In this document: positions 53,237-64,000 of the stretch, one piece after another
Layout: each line of letters opens with the position of its first letter
How positions within the stretch are numbered: position 1 is the first letter of the stretch
Assembly: GCA_936432065.2 (NCBI GenBank)
Contig: OW386294.2
Coordinates: 53,410,945 to 53,474,944, forward strand
Direction of reading: 5' to 3'
Source of the DNA: Rutpela maculata
Taxonomy: Eukaryota > Arthropoda > Insecta > Coleoptera > Cerambycidae
DNA length: 64,000 nucleotides
The notes under the pieces: generated by a model
What the model was told of the DNA's origin: nothing
Seen by the model: the letters and a program-made list of their open reading frames with translations, nothing else
Database searches by the model: none
Position numbers and translations under genes: made by a program

Positions 53237-53465
53237 TGAGCAGTGGGTTTCCCCGAGTACTATGGATGCGCAGTGGGTTTCCTCGAGTACAATGGATGCG
53301 CAGTGGGGGACCCAGAGTACAATGAATATGCAGTGGGTTTCCTCGAGTACAATGGATGCGCAGTAGGTTTCCCCGAGTACTATGGATGCGCAGAAGTTTT
53401 CCTTGAGTGCAATGAATGCGCAATGGGTTTCCCCGGGTACCATGGATGCGCAGTGGTTTCCTCTG
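53237..53465. repeat. 30-bp minisatellite, about 7.5 copies
   Basis: Unit near GCAGTGGGTTTCCCCGAGTA plus CTATGGATGC. GAGTAC or a variant recurs every 30 bp exactly, from 53255 to 53440. Because 30 is a multiple of three, open frames with 10-residue repeats arise on both strands without being genes. Confidence 0.9.
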
Positions 53466-53879
53466 AATGTATTTCCTGAGTACTATAAGAGTGATCATGT
53501 AGTACTTCTTTATAGGCATAAGTTAGTATGTCAATGCTCTTAATTCCACGCGCAAAAAGTTTTCAACGCAATCGAAGTCGAAGATTTGTAAGCCGGTAGA
53601 CCAACCAGTGCAATTAGACGGTTTCCCATGTAATCATTTGCATTAATTTCCCAGTACTTGGAAAAAATCAGTTTTCGATGCCATTCGATTTAACTCAATG
53701 GGGACAGTACTTGTGAGTAGTTTTAAGGCCTCCCAAATTGTTTAAACAATTAGAGAAAACAGTTGAAATTTCAATGATGATGTTTTGGATCTTTTACCGC
53801 TTACATAGCGAAAATGAAAATAGATACGACAAAAATTCTTTTGTGTAGAGTATTGAATTATATGCAAAAAAGTCCGTGA

Positions 53880-54690
53880 GAGCATATATTACTTCCACAT
53901 CCAGTGGAAGTATAGTAACGCAAAAAAAAAAATTGTTCAAATAGGCTTAGAATGTCATGAAATGTCGAGATTTTAAATTTGAGCAAAAAAAATTTCTGTC
54001 TGTCGGTCGGTTAGTCGTTCTGTCTAACTTTCTTTGTATGCACGATTACTCTAAAACCATTTAAGATATTCACTTGAAATATGGTACACGTATGTATTTT
54101 AACGATATCTGGAACTAGATTATATTTTCATCTTTTTCTATTGAAGGGGGGTAAATTGTGGTAAACAGGTAAATCAAGCAACTAAGAGTTCATAAAATTG
54201 GTATTTAGTATTATATAGAAGAGAAGCTAAAGTCTCAAATTTTTTTTTGACATTAGCCATCTCTATTAGCACCCCCAACTCATTATTAAACGGGGTGAAA
54301 AAATAACTGTTTGTGTACAAGAACCAAAGGCCTCAAAATATTTTTTTTACCCCGTTTGAAAAATACGGGTGCGCTTTAAACTGTATCTACCACTCCCGTT
54401 TTCACCCCTTCAAAAAGTGAAAATCGAAATTTCGTCTTACACGTGTCTAATAGATTTCAACAAAAAATATTTCTGCCAAATTTCATGCATTTAGATCTAA
54501 CCGTTTCCGAAAAAGCCTAAAATTTCAACCCCCTTTTTCACCCTCTTAGAGGTCGAATTTAGAAAAATCCCTTCTTAGTGGTTGCCTACGTCATTCGAGG
54601 AACCTCTATGCAAAATTTGAAGTTTCTAGACCCAGTGGTTTCAGCTGTGCGTTGATAGATCAGTCAGTCAGTCAGTCGTATTCTTATTAT
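53880..54690 (+). repeat. Dispersed repeat family, longest copy
   Basis: It carries TGTCATGAAATGTCGAGATT, a CTGTCTGTCGGTCGGTTAGT tract, a GGAACTAGATTATATTTTCA block, and ends with a CAGT-repeat (54657-54677). Shorter copies are at 30955-31180 and 48600-49030. No gene; the superfamily is unknown. Confidence 0.6.
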
Positions 54691-54701
54691 TTATTATATA
54701 T

Positions 54702-54748
<47 letters not shown>

Positions 54749-54972
54749 TTTCATCACATGTTAGATATACATGGTATATATATGAACATTACAAAAATTT
54801 AGGATACAAAATTTTAATAATATAAGATGATATATGCATATAGAAAGTTACGATAAAATAGTAAAAGATCACAATAGTAAAAAGTTAAAAAAAATATATA
54901 TATATATATATATATATCAATAGTAAACCTAACCCCAATATCACTGATTGTATTATGTACATGAGTTTTGCA

Positions 54973-56464
54973 TCACTGTGACTCATAATTCATGTACTCT
55001 TCAACTGAGTAGAAACAATTTACAGCTAGAAAGTTTTTCAAACAAGAAGTAAATTTATTTATAGAATTTATAGATTTTATTTCTGGTGGTAATTTGTTGT
55101 ACATTTTTATACCAGCATGATACGGAGATTTTTTATATAAGGTAGTATTGTAACTGGTCATTTTTAATAAGTGCCCTTGTCTTGTGTTATATGAATGAGT
55201 ATCAGAGTTTGTTTCAAAGTCATTCAAGTTCTTCTTTACAAATTTAATAGTGTTTAATATATATATACTATGAATGGTGAAAATGTTATTATTTTTAAAA
55301 TAAGGTCTACACGATTCTCTTGGCGCAATGTCAAATAATAGTCTGATGAGCCTCTTCTGCAGGATGAACACACGGTTTATGCTTGAGGCAGCACCGCAAG
55401 ACACAATATTGTAAGAAAAATGTGAGTATGCAAGTGCATAATAAATATTTATCAGCGATGTAATGTTAAATATACTCTTCAACTGCCTTAGTGCATAGTA
55501 CGCACAGTTTGTTTTTTACAAATATGTTTAATTTGGTGATCCCAGCATAGCTTACTGTCTATCATTGTTCCCAGAAATTTAACAGATTCTGAGAAGTTCT
55601 CGGTAGGTAGTGTTTCAATTAAATCCTCCGATGGTAATCTTCGTTGTGAAAAATATATACACTCGGTTTTGCCAATATTCAAGATGAGTGTATTGTCACG
55701 ACACCATTTCTGATATACTTGTAAAATGCTATTCGTCTTATTTTGAAGGTTCACAAGATTCCGTGCTGAAAGCAGCATGGACGTATCATCTGCGAACATT
55801 ACAACTAATCCCTCTTGGAGAATTGCAGGAAGATCGTTGACAAATAACAGGATAATGGATCCAGCACCGAACCCTGGGGAACCCCTTGGTTAACATCATA
55901 ACTTTCAGACGTATAGCCGTGTATTTTTACATGTAATTTTCGACCTGTTATAAAGGATTTAATAAGATCCAATGCCAGACCTCTAATTCCTAATCTTTGC
56001 AGCTTGTACACGATGAAATCAACATTCAGTATGTCAAATGCTTTGCTTAGATCAAAGAATAAGCCCATGACGTGGTTTCTTTTGTCCATTTCACCATATA
56101 CAAACTGCAAGAGTTGGATGGTGGCTGTTTCGGTTGATTTACCTAGCTGAAAGCCATGTTGATATTTTGTTATTAATTTATGCTTGTTTAAAAATGATAT
56201 AATCCTATTGAAGACAATCCTTTCTATAACTTTTGAGATTACGCATAAGATAGAGATAGGTCTGTAATTCTCATGGTCGAGTTCATCACCCTTCTTGAAC
56301 ACTGGCAAAACCAATGCAATTTTGAAGATTTCGGGGAAATTACCTTGCTCAAAGCATTTGTTGATTAGATATGCAAGAGGAACTGCAATTATTTCACAAG
56401 CAAATTTCAGGGCTGTAGCTGATATACCATCTACACCTGTAGCAGGCTTATTTTTTAGTTTCCT
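54973..56464 (-). pseudogene. RT and C-terminal region of the interrupted LINE
   Basis: Minus-strand blocks: LKNKPATGVDGIS (about 56440), PVFKKGDELDHENYRPISIL (about 56300), GLFFDLSKAFD, VNQGVPQGSVLDP, FADDTSMLLS (about 55795), then CYFSQRR-type and FILQKRLIRLLFD (about 55370), ending at 54973. Two frame changes, near 55802 and 55485, break it. Confidence 0.8.
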
Positions 56465-56666
56465 TATAATTTTATTTTATTTATTGAATATACGGAAAAC
56501 TCCATTTTACATTAAATTTGTCGGCAATAGATATAATATAAAAAATGAATAACAAATACAAACCCTTATATAAAATCAATTTACACACACATGTACAGGT
56601 ATGAATAGAATTTAAATAATTATAGTGTAACATCACGAATTTACACAATGGTACAATACATTGAGA

Positions 56667-56804
56667 CTACCTAGGAACTTCCAGTGATCTAACCTGATTT
56701 TTAAAGACTGTAAGACTGACCGATGCATCTAGTTTAAAAAAGTCAAAGTTACGTTGCATTCGGGTCAAAGGGCTATATAAGCCATAGTTGGTAGGGTGGT
56801 GATT
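56667..56804 (-). pseudogene. ORF2 C-terminal end of the inserted LINE, beyond the MITE
   Basis: The minus strand encodes HHPTNYGLYSPLTRMQRNFD and ends with a VFKNQVRSL tail at 56667. Joining at the TTAA duplicated by the MITE keeps the frame, which shows the MITE entered this gene. Confidence 0.75.
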
Positions 56805-56807
56805 TAA

Positions 56808-57262
56808 CCCTTTCGCTGCGCAGCGCGGTTTCACGCAATTCTCGTGTAGTGCGCAATAAATTGACCGCTTGCGAGTATACGCGCTTGGAGCACGCAGATC
56901 CAATATTACGTTACTATTTGATTTGGTTTATTGTATGCATAGTCTATTATTATATATAAAATTGAAAGAAAAACAAAAACCAAGTGCTCTAGTTTCAATA
57001 ATAATAATTTATTTTTAAAAAATGGTTAAAAACAGTACAAGTAAACATAAACATAAAAACAAAACAACATTCTTATCAAAAATATTAAGGTACAACAGAA
57101 ACTTGTGTAAGTATATAAAAATGTATTAATAGTACATGTACGCGTGTTAAATCGCTTTGAGCAGTCTGAACCAATTTAAAAACGACAGGCGAGTTAACGC
57201 GCTTGGAGCACAGTGGGCCCATTTATTTTTCGCGCGTATACACGCTTTGAGCAGTGAAAGGG
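56808..57262. mobile_element. piggyBac-type MITE, 455 bp
   Basis: TTAA flanks it (56804-56807 and 57263-57266). The termini CCCTTTCGCTGCGC and, in reverse complement, CCCTTTCACTGCTC are the typical CCCTTT-type piggyBac ends. Inside, GCGCTTGGAGCAC-like words are repeated near both ends. No transposase. Confidence 0.85.
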
Positions 57263-59935
57263 TTAAATGAAACATAGAAGAGTTACGAGTACGATGGCAA
57301 GTATTAAAATTTATCAAACCAAGAAGATTGTCGCAATCGATATTATTGGTTAATAACTTAAACAAAAATAGCAGGTCTTGGTGAAACCTACGTATCTCCA
57401 AGGATTTAAGGTTTAACATATTAGAAATATCGGTATATGTAAGGTGGTCGTTATGTAAGCCTAACTTAAGTGCACAGTTTCGCAAAAATTTATGTTCTAC
57501 CTTTTCAATGTCATTTTTATGTGAATAGTAATAAGGCGACCAAACAGTAGAGGCATACTCTAATCCAGACCGGACAAGGGAACAGTACATTATCTTAAAT
57601 GTGTCATATGAGAAGTCTTTACTATATCTACTTATAAAGCCCAAATTTTTAAATCCTTTTTGTGTTAAAGTGTTAATATGACTACTGAATGTCACGTGTC
57701 TATCAAATATGACACCAAGGTCTTTGATTTCAGTAACATTTGTTAGGACAACATTGTTTATATTATATTCATATACTAATATGTCTCTTGGTTTTGTAAA
57801 ACTTATACTAAAACATTTGTTTATATTTAATTCAATACCATTCAGTCTTGACCAATTATACAGGCTGTTAATATCCTGTTGAAGCAAGTGGCAATCTTCA
57901 GGATTAAGGACCGTCCTAAATATTTTTAAATCATCAGCGAACATGAGAGATTTAGAGTTGCGAATTATATTTGGTATATCGTTGACAAACAGATTAAACA
58001 GTAATGGACCACAATGAGAGCCTTGTGGTACTCCCGAATAAGCAGATATAGTATAAGATATGCAGTTGTTAATTCGCACACACTCAGTCCGATCTGATAA
58101 AAAACTATTTAACCAGACTAAAATATGGTGACCAAATCCAAAAGACTTCAATTTCTCCAACAAAAGTACATGATTTACTCTATCGAATGCCTTCGAAAAA
58201 TCAGTATAAATACTGTCGACTTGGAGTCGATTTTCAAAGGCATTCAATAGGTAATGTTGATAGGTAAGAAGATTAGTGACGGTAGAACGATCCTGTCGAA
58301 ATCCATGCTGTTCATTGCTAATTATATGTTTGCATTCCCAGGATAACTGGGATGTAACAAGTGAGTCAAAAATTTTTGGTATTGCCGACTGAACTGTTAT
58401 GCCCCTATAATTTGTCACATCCTCTCTATCACCTGACTTATAGATGGGTGTTACAAATGTGTTTTTCCAAAAATCAGGGAAGATACCTGTGTCCAGAGAT
58501 AAATTAAATAAAAAATATAATGGCTTACAAAGTGTACATACACAGGATTTCAGTAGAAACGATGGTATTCCGTCAGGCCCAAAAGATAATTTGCATTTAC
58601 AGTTACTTATGCATTCATATATTTCGCTTAGTTGAATATTAAGCCTATTTATATTAACATAATTGCAATTTTTATATTCAGGCACAATATAGTCTTTCTT
58701 AGGATATACAGTGGAAAAATGATCGGCAAAGAGGTTCACTGTTTCAATACCATTTTCACTAACATTACCATCCAAATACATACTACTAGGGTAACTTTTA
58801 GTTTTCCTAGTATTGTTCAAGTGTCTCCAAAATAAGGAGGGATCATTGTAAATTTTGCCTTCTATATTAAACATATAATTATTATAGCAGTCAGTACTTA
58901 ATTTTTTACACCTTTCTCTTAATAAAGAAAATTTATAATAGTCATTTAGAATTCTTTGTATTTTTTATGAGCGCATTTCTTATCAATTACTAATGCTTTT
59001 AACTCGGCAGAAAACCATATTGGAAAGTTAGTGCTCCTAAAACATTTAACTGAAACAAACAACTCAACAGCACTATATATAATGTTATAACATTGCTCAG
59101 TAGCTATGTTAACATCTGATCGATTCAATTCAGTATCCCAATCAACACTGGCTAAGTAATTGTTTAAGGAAAAAGTGTCAGCATTTTTGAAGTCATAGTA
59201 ATAAACCTTATATTTTAGATCATCGTCCACTGTGTTTACTGTAACATCAAGAGAATAGGATATATGATGATGACTATTTTCTAATAGCTTGTCAACAGCC
59301 TGAGTAACATTAAGATTGTTTTTATTAGAAAACAGTAGATCTAAAAAGACCCCATTATCATTAGGAAAATTATTAACTTGAAACAAATTTAGGAAGCTGA
59401 ACATATTGCATACTATATTTCCAGACGATGTCTGAGGACATCTTACGGTAACACCAAGATGATCATTTTTCCACGAGGCTTCGGGCAAATTGTAATCACC
59501 AAAGAGTAGTATAGTATGGTTTTGATGCGATTCAACAATTTCTTCCACTAGTAAACAATGATGAGTGTACAATTCTGGGCTAGATTTCGGTGGAATGTAA
59601 ACAGCACCAACAAGAAAATACTGCGCATCACAATTTATAGATACGTATATATGCTCCACATTAACACCCCCATTTGGAACTACTTTGGTTTTTAGATTAC
59701 TACGTGTCGCTATAATAACACCACCTCCACGAGTTTTGTCACTTGAATGGCTATTGCGATCAGTTCTATATATATCATATCCAAAAAAGCCCAATTCACT
59801 ATTGCTGATGTCATTGGTTAACCAGGTCTCAATGATAACTATAATATCATAATTGCACAGAGCAATTGATTGTCTAAGTTCAGCTAGCTTTGTTCGAATA
59901 CCACCCGCATTTTGGAAATAACATTTTAAACTTTT
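57263..59935 (-). pseudogene. ORF2 (endonuclease-RT) of the inserted LINE
   Basis: Endonuclease on the minus strand: NAGGIRTKLAELRQSIALCN, ETWLTNDISNSELGF, GYDIYRTDRNS, TILLFGDYNLPEASW, HHHISYSLD. RT from 58874: IYKSGDREDVTNYRGI, DFSKAFDRVNH, SGVPQGSHCGPLLF, a LMFADDLKIF active site, KDLGVIFDRHVTFSSHI. The gap between endonuclease and RT frames (near 58946-58875) carries a frame change. The last residues are cut by the MITE at 57262; the true C-terminus continues at 56804. Confidence 0.85.
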
Positions 59936-60726
59936 TATTCGTTTTTTGACTGATTTCTTTCCTTTACAATACGAGGTGTACCATTATGGAACCGTATTGT
60001 TAGATTTTCTTCGCCATTAGCTTTTCTTGCAGACAGTTCTTCCTGTAGTTTTTTGAGATAATTTCTCTGAGCTAGTGTCATATCTGAGTTTATACGAACT
60101 GGAGTTTCCAATTCATACAAACATTTTTTATTTTTTAAACATTCCCTAACTTTTTGAGGACTGGACAATACTATCCGCAGGGGCCTTGGCCTATCTCCAA
60201 TATGTCCTAGTCGGACGGCCTTAAATTCACCAGGCATTACATTAATCATGGAAAAAATATCTATAACTTTAGCATTATCATGATTGACTCTAGTGTTTAA
60301 GTCAACCGAATTGTTTTCAGGAACGTTATACATAATGATATTTTTTGACCTTTCGCATCGCTCATTTGTAAACCGCTTCCGAATTTTTGGACTCATTTTG
60401 ATTATGGTACATTTCACTTCCATTACGTTTTTTCCTTCAGGGTATTTATTTCAGAACGAAGAATATCAATTTCCTTTTCAAGATTACTAATTCTACCCGC
60501 TTTATCTTCTTGCAGATTTTTTAATTCAGTAAGCATCAACCTAATTGTCCTGTTCTGTTCCATTATGATGCTGTGCAGCTGAGTAATAACAACAATGGCA
60601 TCTTTCATATCAAAATCTTTTTTACTTAAAATATTTTGAACATCATTACCCACTTCACACTGTAATAGATTCAAATTTGAATGGGAACTTGCTTGAATGT
60701 CAGTTTTTTGGGATATTTGCACTTTA
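59935..60726 (-). pseudogene. ORF1 of the inserted LINE
   Basis: A first frame (to 60423) has a coiled-coil profile (LTELKNLQEDKAGRISNLEK, then heptads). It shifts by one base near 60423 into a basic frame (KNIIMYNVPENN, VRLGHIGDRPRPLRIVLSSP, RINSDMTLAQRNYLKKLQEE), which resembles the RRM and C-terminal domain of L1-type ORF1 proteins found in several LINE groups. One indel separates the parts. Confidence 0.65.
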
Positions 60727-60732
60727 TATAAT

Positions 60733-61401
60733 GTCAATAACTTCTTCAGGTGTTGTAGGTTGTAAGAATAGCGTATGCTCGATAGAAGGACAGGCAGTGC
60801 ATTCTGTCGAAATATTATTTTTGAAGTGTTCTGACATTTTTTCTATGGCAACATTCGAGAAATAACTTCCAAACTGCTCAGCAATGGTTTGAGAATTGGC
60901 TGTAGGTGTGTTATTAATATTTATTTTTATTATTTTGCGTTCAACACTTCTATTGAGCTGCTCATTGATGAGGCTCCAAATTTCTCTAGAACTGTTTGTG
61001 GATATATTTATTCGGTTTGAAAAATATTCTTTTTTTACTTTTTTTATGTTTTTACTATATTGTTTTTTCTTTTCTTTGTATAGTTTATTTATATTAAAAT
61101 CTCCTAGATTATTAGTTAGCGAATATAAGTTTTTTAACTCATTTCTTTCTTTATCTAAGTCACTGGTATACCAGTTCTTGCAATCAGTTTTTTTTGATTT
61201 ATTACTACAATGGGTTATTAGAGGACATGAACTGTCCATACATTTTATGAACAGCTCAATAAAATTGTTGAAGGCCTCATCAATGTTCTCAACGAAAATC
61301 GTGCCCCAGCTTATTTTTTTAAGCATGTAATGAAATTTCTCGATATTTTCATCCGAAAAATGCCTGACGTGATAAAAATTGTTATTTTTCTCTTCGATCA
61401 A
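60733..61401 (-). pseudogene. Endonuclease-RT linker of the interrupted LINE
   Basis: The minus-strand frame encodes YHVRHFSDENIEKFHYMLKK, a CPLITHCSNK block, KKVKKEYFSNRI, REIWSLINEQL and an IAEQFGSYFSNVA block, and ends in PEEVIDII at the insertion point. The matching parts of the family member at 1995-5439 are at about 3110-3760. Confidence 0.8.
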
Positions 61402-62343
61402 CTTGAAATCCTTACAACATATTATTTGAGCCAGGTGGTCAGCTATACATGGATTAAAAACCTGAGCTAGGTATCTCTCCTCAGATAAATTTGTGGCTAA
61501 ATAATCAATACCTGTTCTTGACGTTACATGATTTACATTTGTTACTATACGTGTAGGCTCATTAATACATAATGTAAGATTGAAACAATCAAATGTGTCA
61601 TCTAATATATCTTTTCAGCAGATGCTTTTAAAGAGTCTATGTTAAAATCACCACAAATAATAACTACCGGGTTCTATTTATTAATAACTTGTAACGAGTG
61701 AGATAGATTGTCAAAAAATACATCAAAGCTGCCGGTTGGGGGTCTATAAATTGACATTATATTAATTTTAGTCCGTTCATATCAGAGTGATACTGCACAA
61801 AGTTCTATGTTTGTTTCAGATGTAAAGGCCTTTACATACTTTATATCTTTTGGTTTAAGAGTGTCTTTAACATTATTATTAACATATATAGCTACACCGC
61901 CATGTGAACGGTTCATCCTACAGAAGGCGCTCACCAGTGTGAAATTTGGCATATTTAAACTGTTTAACTCCGATTCATCAGCAAAATGTTCAGTGATACA
62001 TAAGGCATGTAAATTTTGTTGTTGAGCAAAAATTTCCAGAATGTTTAACTTATTTCTGAGGCATTGTACGTTAATATGTCCAACATTTAGTTTTGAATCT
62101 AAGTCTATATTTACTTCACTGGTTGATAGTGGTCGTTTTATGCTGTTTACTTGATGAGCTTTGCTGAAAGGGTCTCAAAATCACTTTTGTTGGCCATACT
62201 TCAGGATCTAATAAGTCTTCTAACTGCATTTCACTGCTACCCACTTTAAAGCACTTTTTGCGAAATTTTGACTTTAAATTCTGGTATTCTTGTGAATAAC
62301 TAATAAAAATATATCTGACATCTTTTTTTAATCTTTGGAACAT
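61402..62343 (-). pseudogene. Endonuclease and ORF1 end of the interrupted LINE
   Basis: The minus strand reads LNVGHINVQCLRNKLNILEI (about 62085), CITEHFADESELNSL, SHGGVAIYVNNN, SIYRPPTG (about 61750), IICGDFNIDS (about 61650) and CIADHLAQI (about 61440), with stops near 61790 and 61680. Upstream, 62343-62116 encodes an ORF1 C-terminus with a LDPEVWPTKVILRPF block. The element is truncated at about 62390. Confidence 0.75.
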
Positions 62344-62529
62344 GATTAAATTAGAGAATTGTTAATCATACTTCCTGGTCCATTCCTAATACAACACCCT
62401 GTATTGCTTCTAAAGCATTGAAAGAAAAGAGAGCTGACTCAAGCTATATGGGCCCTCAATCCAATACCTGCCGAGAGTAAACTTGACGCATGCGCATAGT
62501 AAATATTGGTACTCTTTTCCCCTCTGATT

Positions 62530-62690
62530 ACTAACGCAAATATGACAACACTGTCGGACGCTCTAAGGTCATTCCATATGTGAAATATACACGAGAGGAC
62601 GCTTTAAGGTAGTAAATGTACTCATTTGATACATGTATGTGGGCGCTCAGAGGTGGTTATATGTACGGACGCCTGAAGGTAGGGAATTTT
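62530..62690. repeat. GGACGC-motif repeat fragment
   Basis: TGACAACACTGTCGGACGC (62543) equals the words at 51606-51624. GGACGC or close variants recur at about 62556, 62597 and 62669, followed by TCTAAGG, TTTAAGG and CTGAAGG. Confidence 0.55.
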
Positions 62691-62694
62691 TTTT

Positions 62695-63715
62695 AAAGTG
62701 AATCGAAACGTTTATTGTGCACAAAATAATTAACACAAAAGCAAGAGGTTAGCCTAAGCTATCGTCCACCTCCCCATATACATTAGAAACAAATTAATAC
62801 TGTACGTATTACATTATACCGAGAAAACCTACTAAACTAAGTTTTTATATAATTATTTATATTACATTTCTTACAAATAAAAACTATTAAAAAAAAACAA
62901 ATATCTGATTATCAATTATCGAAAGTGTAATGGTATATTGCTACGTTTGCCGTAAGATTTAAGTAGTCCAAATTAACAGTTTCTCTACCAAAATATTGCA
63001 AAATATGGTACCTACATTTTACAACATATGTAACTATATGTTATACCTAAATACTAAAGTATTATAATTTAAGAACCTTTACAAGCGATAGTAAATTCCA
63101 AACAGTTATAATATTTATAATAAAAAAAAGAGAGAAAAGAATGATTCACTTAAAGAAAGAAATAAAAACATTTTTTTTAAATTTTAACCTGTGTTACTGT
63201 ATATAAAGAAAAAATATATATGTCTGTGTATTTAATTTGCATCTGACAGAGAACCTTTTGCATTTTCCTTAAATTTATTGAGAGATAAATCTAAGTGATC
63301 GATAACGTTATTTAACAGAACAGGTGCCAAATAAGAAAAACTACCTCCATATTTTCTAGTCGAATGTTGTGGAATTGTAAAGGTATTTGCTCTTATATTG
63401 ACTGCATGTATATCTGATCTCTTAACAAGAAGTTTAAACAAATAAGAAGGCGTTTTGCTTTTTAATAATTTATATAAAAAGATGGAGAATAAGTAATAAA
63501 CTCTATTTTTGGTATTTAATTCATTTATAGCCACGAGATAAGGTGTTATATGCTCCCTAAATGGTATGCAGCAAACAAATCGCATACAGGCATTTTGTAT
63601 GCGCTGAAGTCTTAATTGATTATGTTGAGTAAGAAAATTGTAATACACAGTGCAACAATCTTCTATATGTGGATAAATCAATGTTTTGACTAATTTTAAT
63701 TTTACGTCTTGACTT
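62695..63715 (-). pseudogene. LINE ORF2 C-terminal region and 3' UTR (CR1/L2-like)
   Basis: Minus-strand frame 63681-63232: PHIEDCCTVYYNFL, LRLQRIQNACMRFVCCIPFR, INELNTKNRVYYLFSIFLYK, KTPSYLFKLL and a FSYLAPVLLNNVI end, the usual post-RT region. The 3' UTR runs to about 62695. The 5' end is lost at about 63715. It resembles the fragment at 30580-30830. Confidence 0.7.
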
Positions 63716-64000
63716 GATTGATTGATTGATTTACCAGCGTGCGGTAGGCATTACTGCCACTCCCAAGTTATACAGCTGGGCCTGCTACGTCCACGCTGGG
63801 TTGGACTAAGGTCATGCGTGTTGCCAGCAGCGAGAGCCACATGGCGCATGGTAAAGGAATGTGGGATGGGAGGTGTAGGTATTTGTGAGATGCGTTACCG
63901 CATTATGTTGTGAGGGAGCGTTTAAGCCCCTTTTTTTGGATTTTTGGTTCTGGGCTTCTGCCTATTCTGGGTCTTCTTGTAAGATATGTTGCCGCGTTGT
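63716..64000 (-). repeat. GC-richer repeat end with ATCA-type tail, possibly another LINE
   Basis: On the minus strand the sequence ends AAATCAATCAATCAATCA at 63716, like the tetranucleotide tail of a LINE, after a GC-richer body that runs off the window. No protein domain is recognised in the part visible. Confidence 0.35.

Larger units (their letters stand above)
56471..60726 (-). mobile_element. Nearly complete CR1-like LINE with ORF1 and ORF2
   Basis: 4,256 bp, inserted with target copies TATAAT (56465-56470 and 60727-60732). It holds a coiled-coil plus RNA-binding ORF1, and ORF2 with endonuclease and RT. A piggyBac-type MITE (56808-57262) interrupts the end of ORF2. The 5' end is at 60726, probably slightly truncated in ORF1. 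Confidence 0.85.
54700..62390 (-). mobile_element. Minus-strand CR1/Jockey-like LINE interrupted by another LINE
   Basis: Same family as the element at 1995-5439. The 3' end is an ATTT-repeat (54700-54750). Reading the minus strand: ORF1 C-terminus (62343-62116), endonuclease (about 62090-61400), linker (61401-60733), then, after the inserted LINE at 56471-60726 with target copies TATAAT, RT and C-terminus (56464-54973). The protein reading is continuous across the insertion. Confidence 0.85.

Noticed and set aside
53186..53519. Open frames with 10-residue repeats on both strands
   Set aside because: They result from the 30-bp minisatellite, whose period is a multiple of three; no start or splice context supports a gene.
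60896..61330. 144-codon hydrophobic plus-strand frame that looks like a membrane protein
   Set aside because: It is antisense to the endonuclease-RT linker of the minus-strand LINE; the hydrophobic character comes from the complement of Lys/Asn-rich codons.
1..64000. CRISPR array, bacterial operons, phage or defence systems
   Set aside because: No regularly spaced identical repeats with unique spacers were seen. The tandem arrays are divergent and lie in foldback elements. Introns, LTRs and LINEs indicate a eukaryotic nuclear genome.

Overview
The window is eukaryotic, almost certainly from an arthropod and most likely an insect. It is AT-rich, has no operons, carries tRNA-primed LTR retrotransposons, CR1/Jockey-type LINEs, many short inverted-repeat DNA elements, a tRNA-derived SINE, and at least one intron-split host gene. 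The order cannot be fixed from sequence alone. Nearly everything is transposable-element DNA, much of it nested, and the nesting gives a relative order of insertion.

Left third (1-24.4 kb): the 5' end of a minus-strand Ty3/gypsy element (LTR, tRNA-Ser(GCU)-type primer site, gag split by a 216-bp MITE) abuts a decayed Loa-like LINE, which is split by a plus-strand CR1/Jockey-like LINE. From 7.0 to 24.4 kb one minus-strand LINE has been cut by six later insertions: a CsRn1-type gypsy element (7.1-12.3 kb), an internally deleted gypsy element with almost identical LTRs (12.4-16.6 kb), a plus-strand LINE that itself carries another LINE (17.2-19.1 kb), a 109-bp MITE, a 2.5-kb non-coding element that itself carries a hAT element, and a 625-bp hAT-type foldback.

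Middle (24.4-45 kb): a cluster of palindromic non-autonomous elements, a Tc1/mariner-type element with about 300-bp inverted repeats, a tRNA-derived SINE and a possible small minus-strand host gene (28.8-29.8 kb). Next comes an 8.5-kb, apparently very young errantivirus-like element with gag, pol and env, TGTA target duplications and LTRs with no difference seen by eye. It sits in a minus-strand LINE. Then a 2.2-kb Foldback-like element lies in an intron beside two exons that look like nucleoporin Nup188 (43.0-43.6 kb), the best host-gene candidate here.

Right third (45-64 kb): a 4.4-kb foldback with about 1-kb arms built on about 120-bp tandem repeats, elements studded with a GGACGC motif, a TA-flanked 409-bp MITE, a 30-bp minisatellite, and a minus-strand LINE (54.7-62.4 kb) interrupted by another nearly complete LINE (56.5-60.7 kb) that in turn holds a piggyBac-type MITE. 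The window ends in fragments of further LINEs. There is no bacterial-type gene, CRISPR array or rRNA. The only tRNA-like sequence is the head of the SINE.
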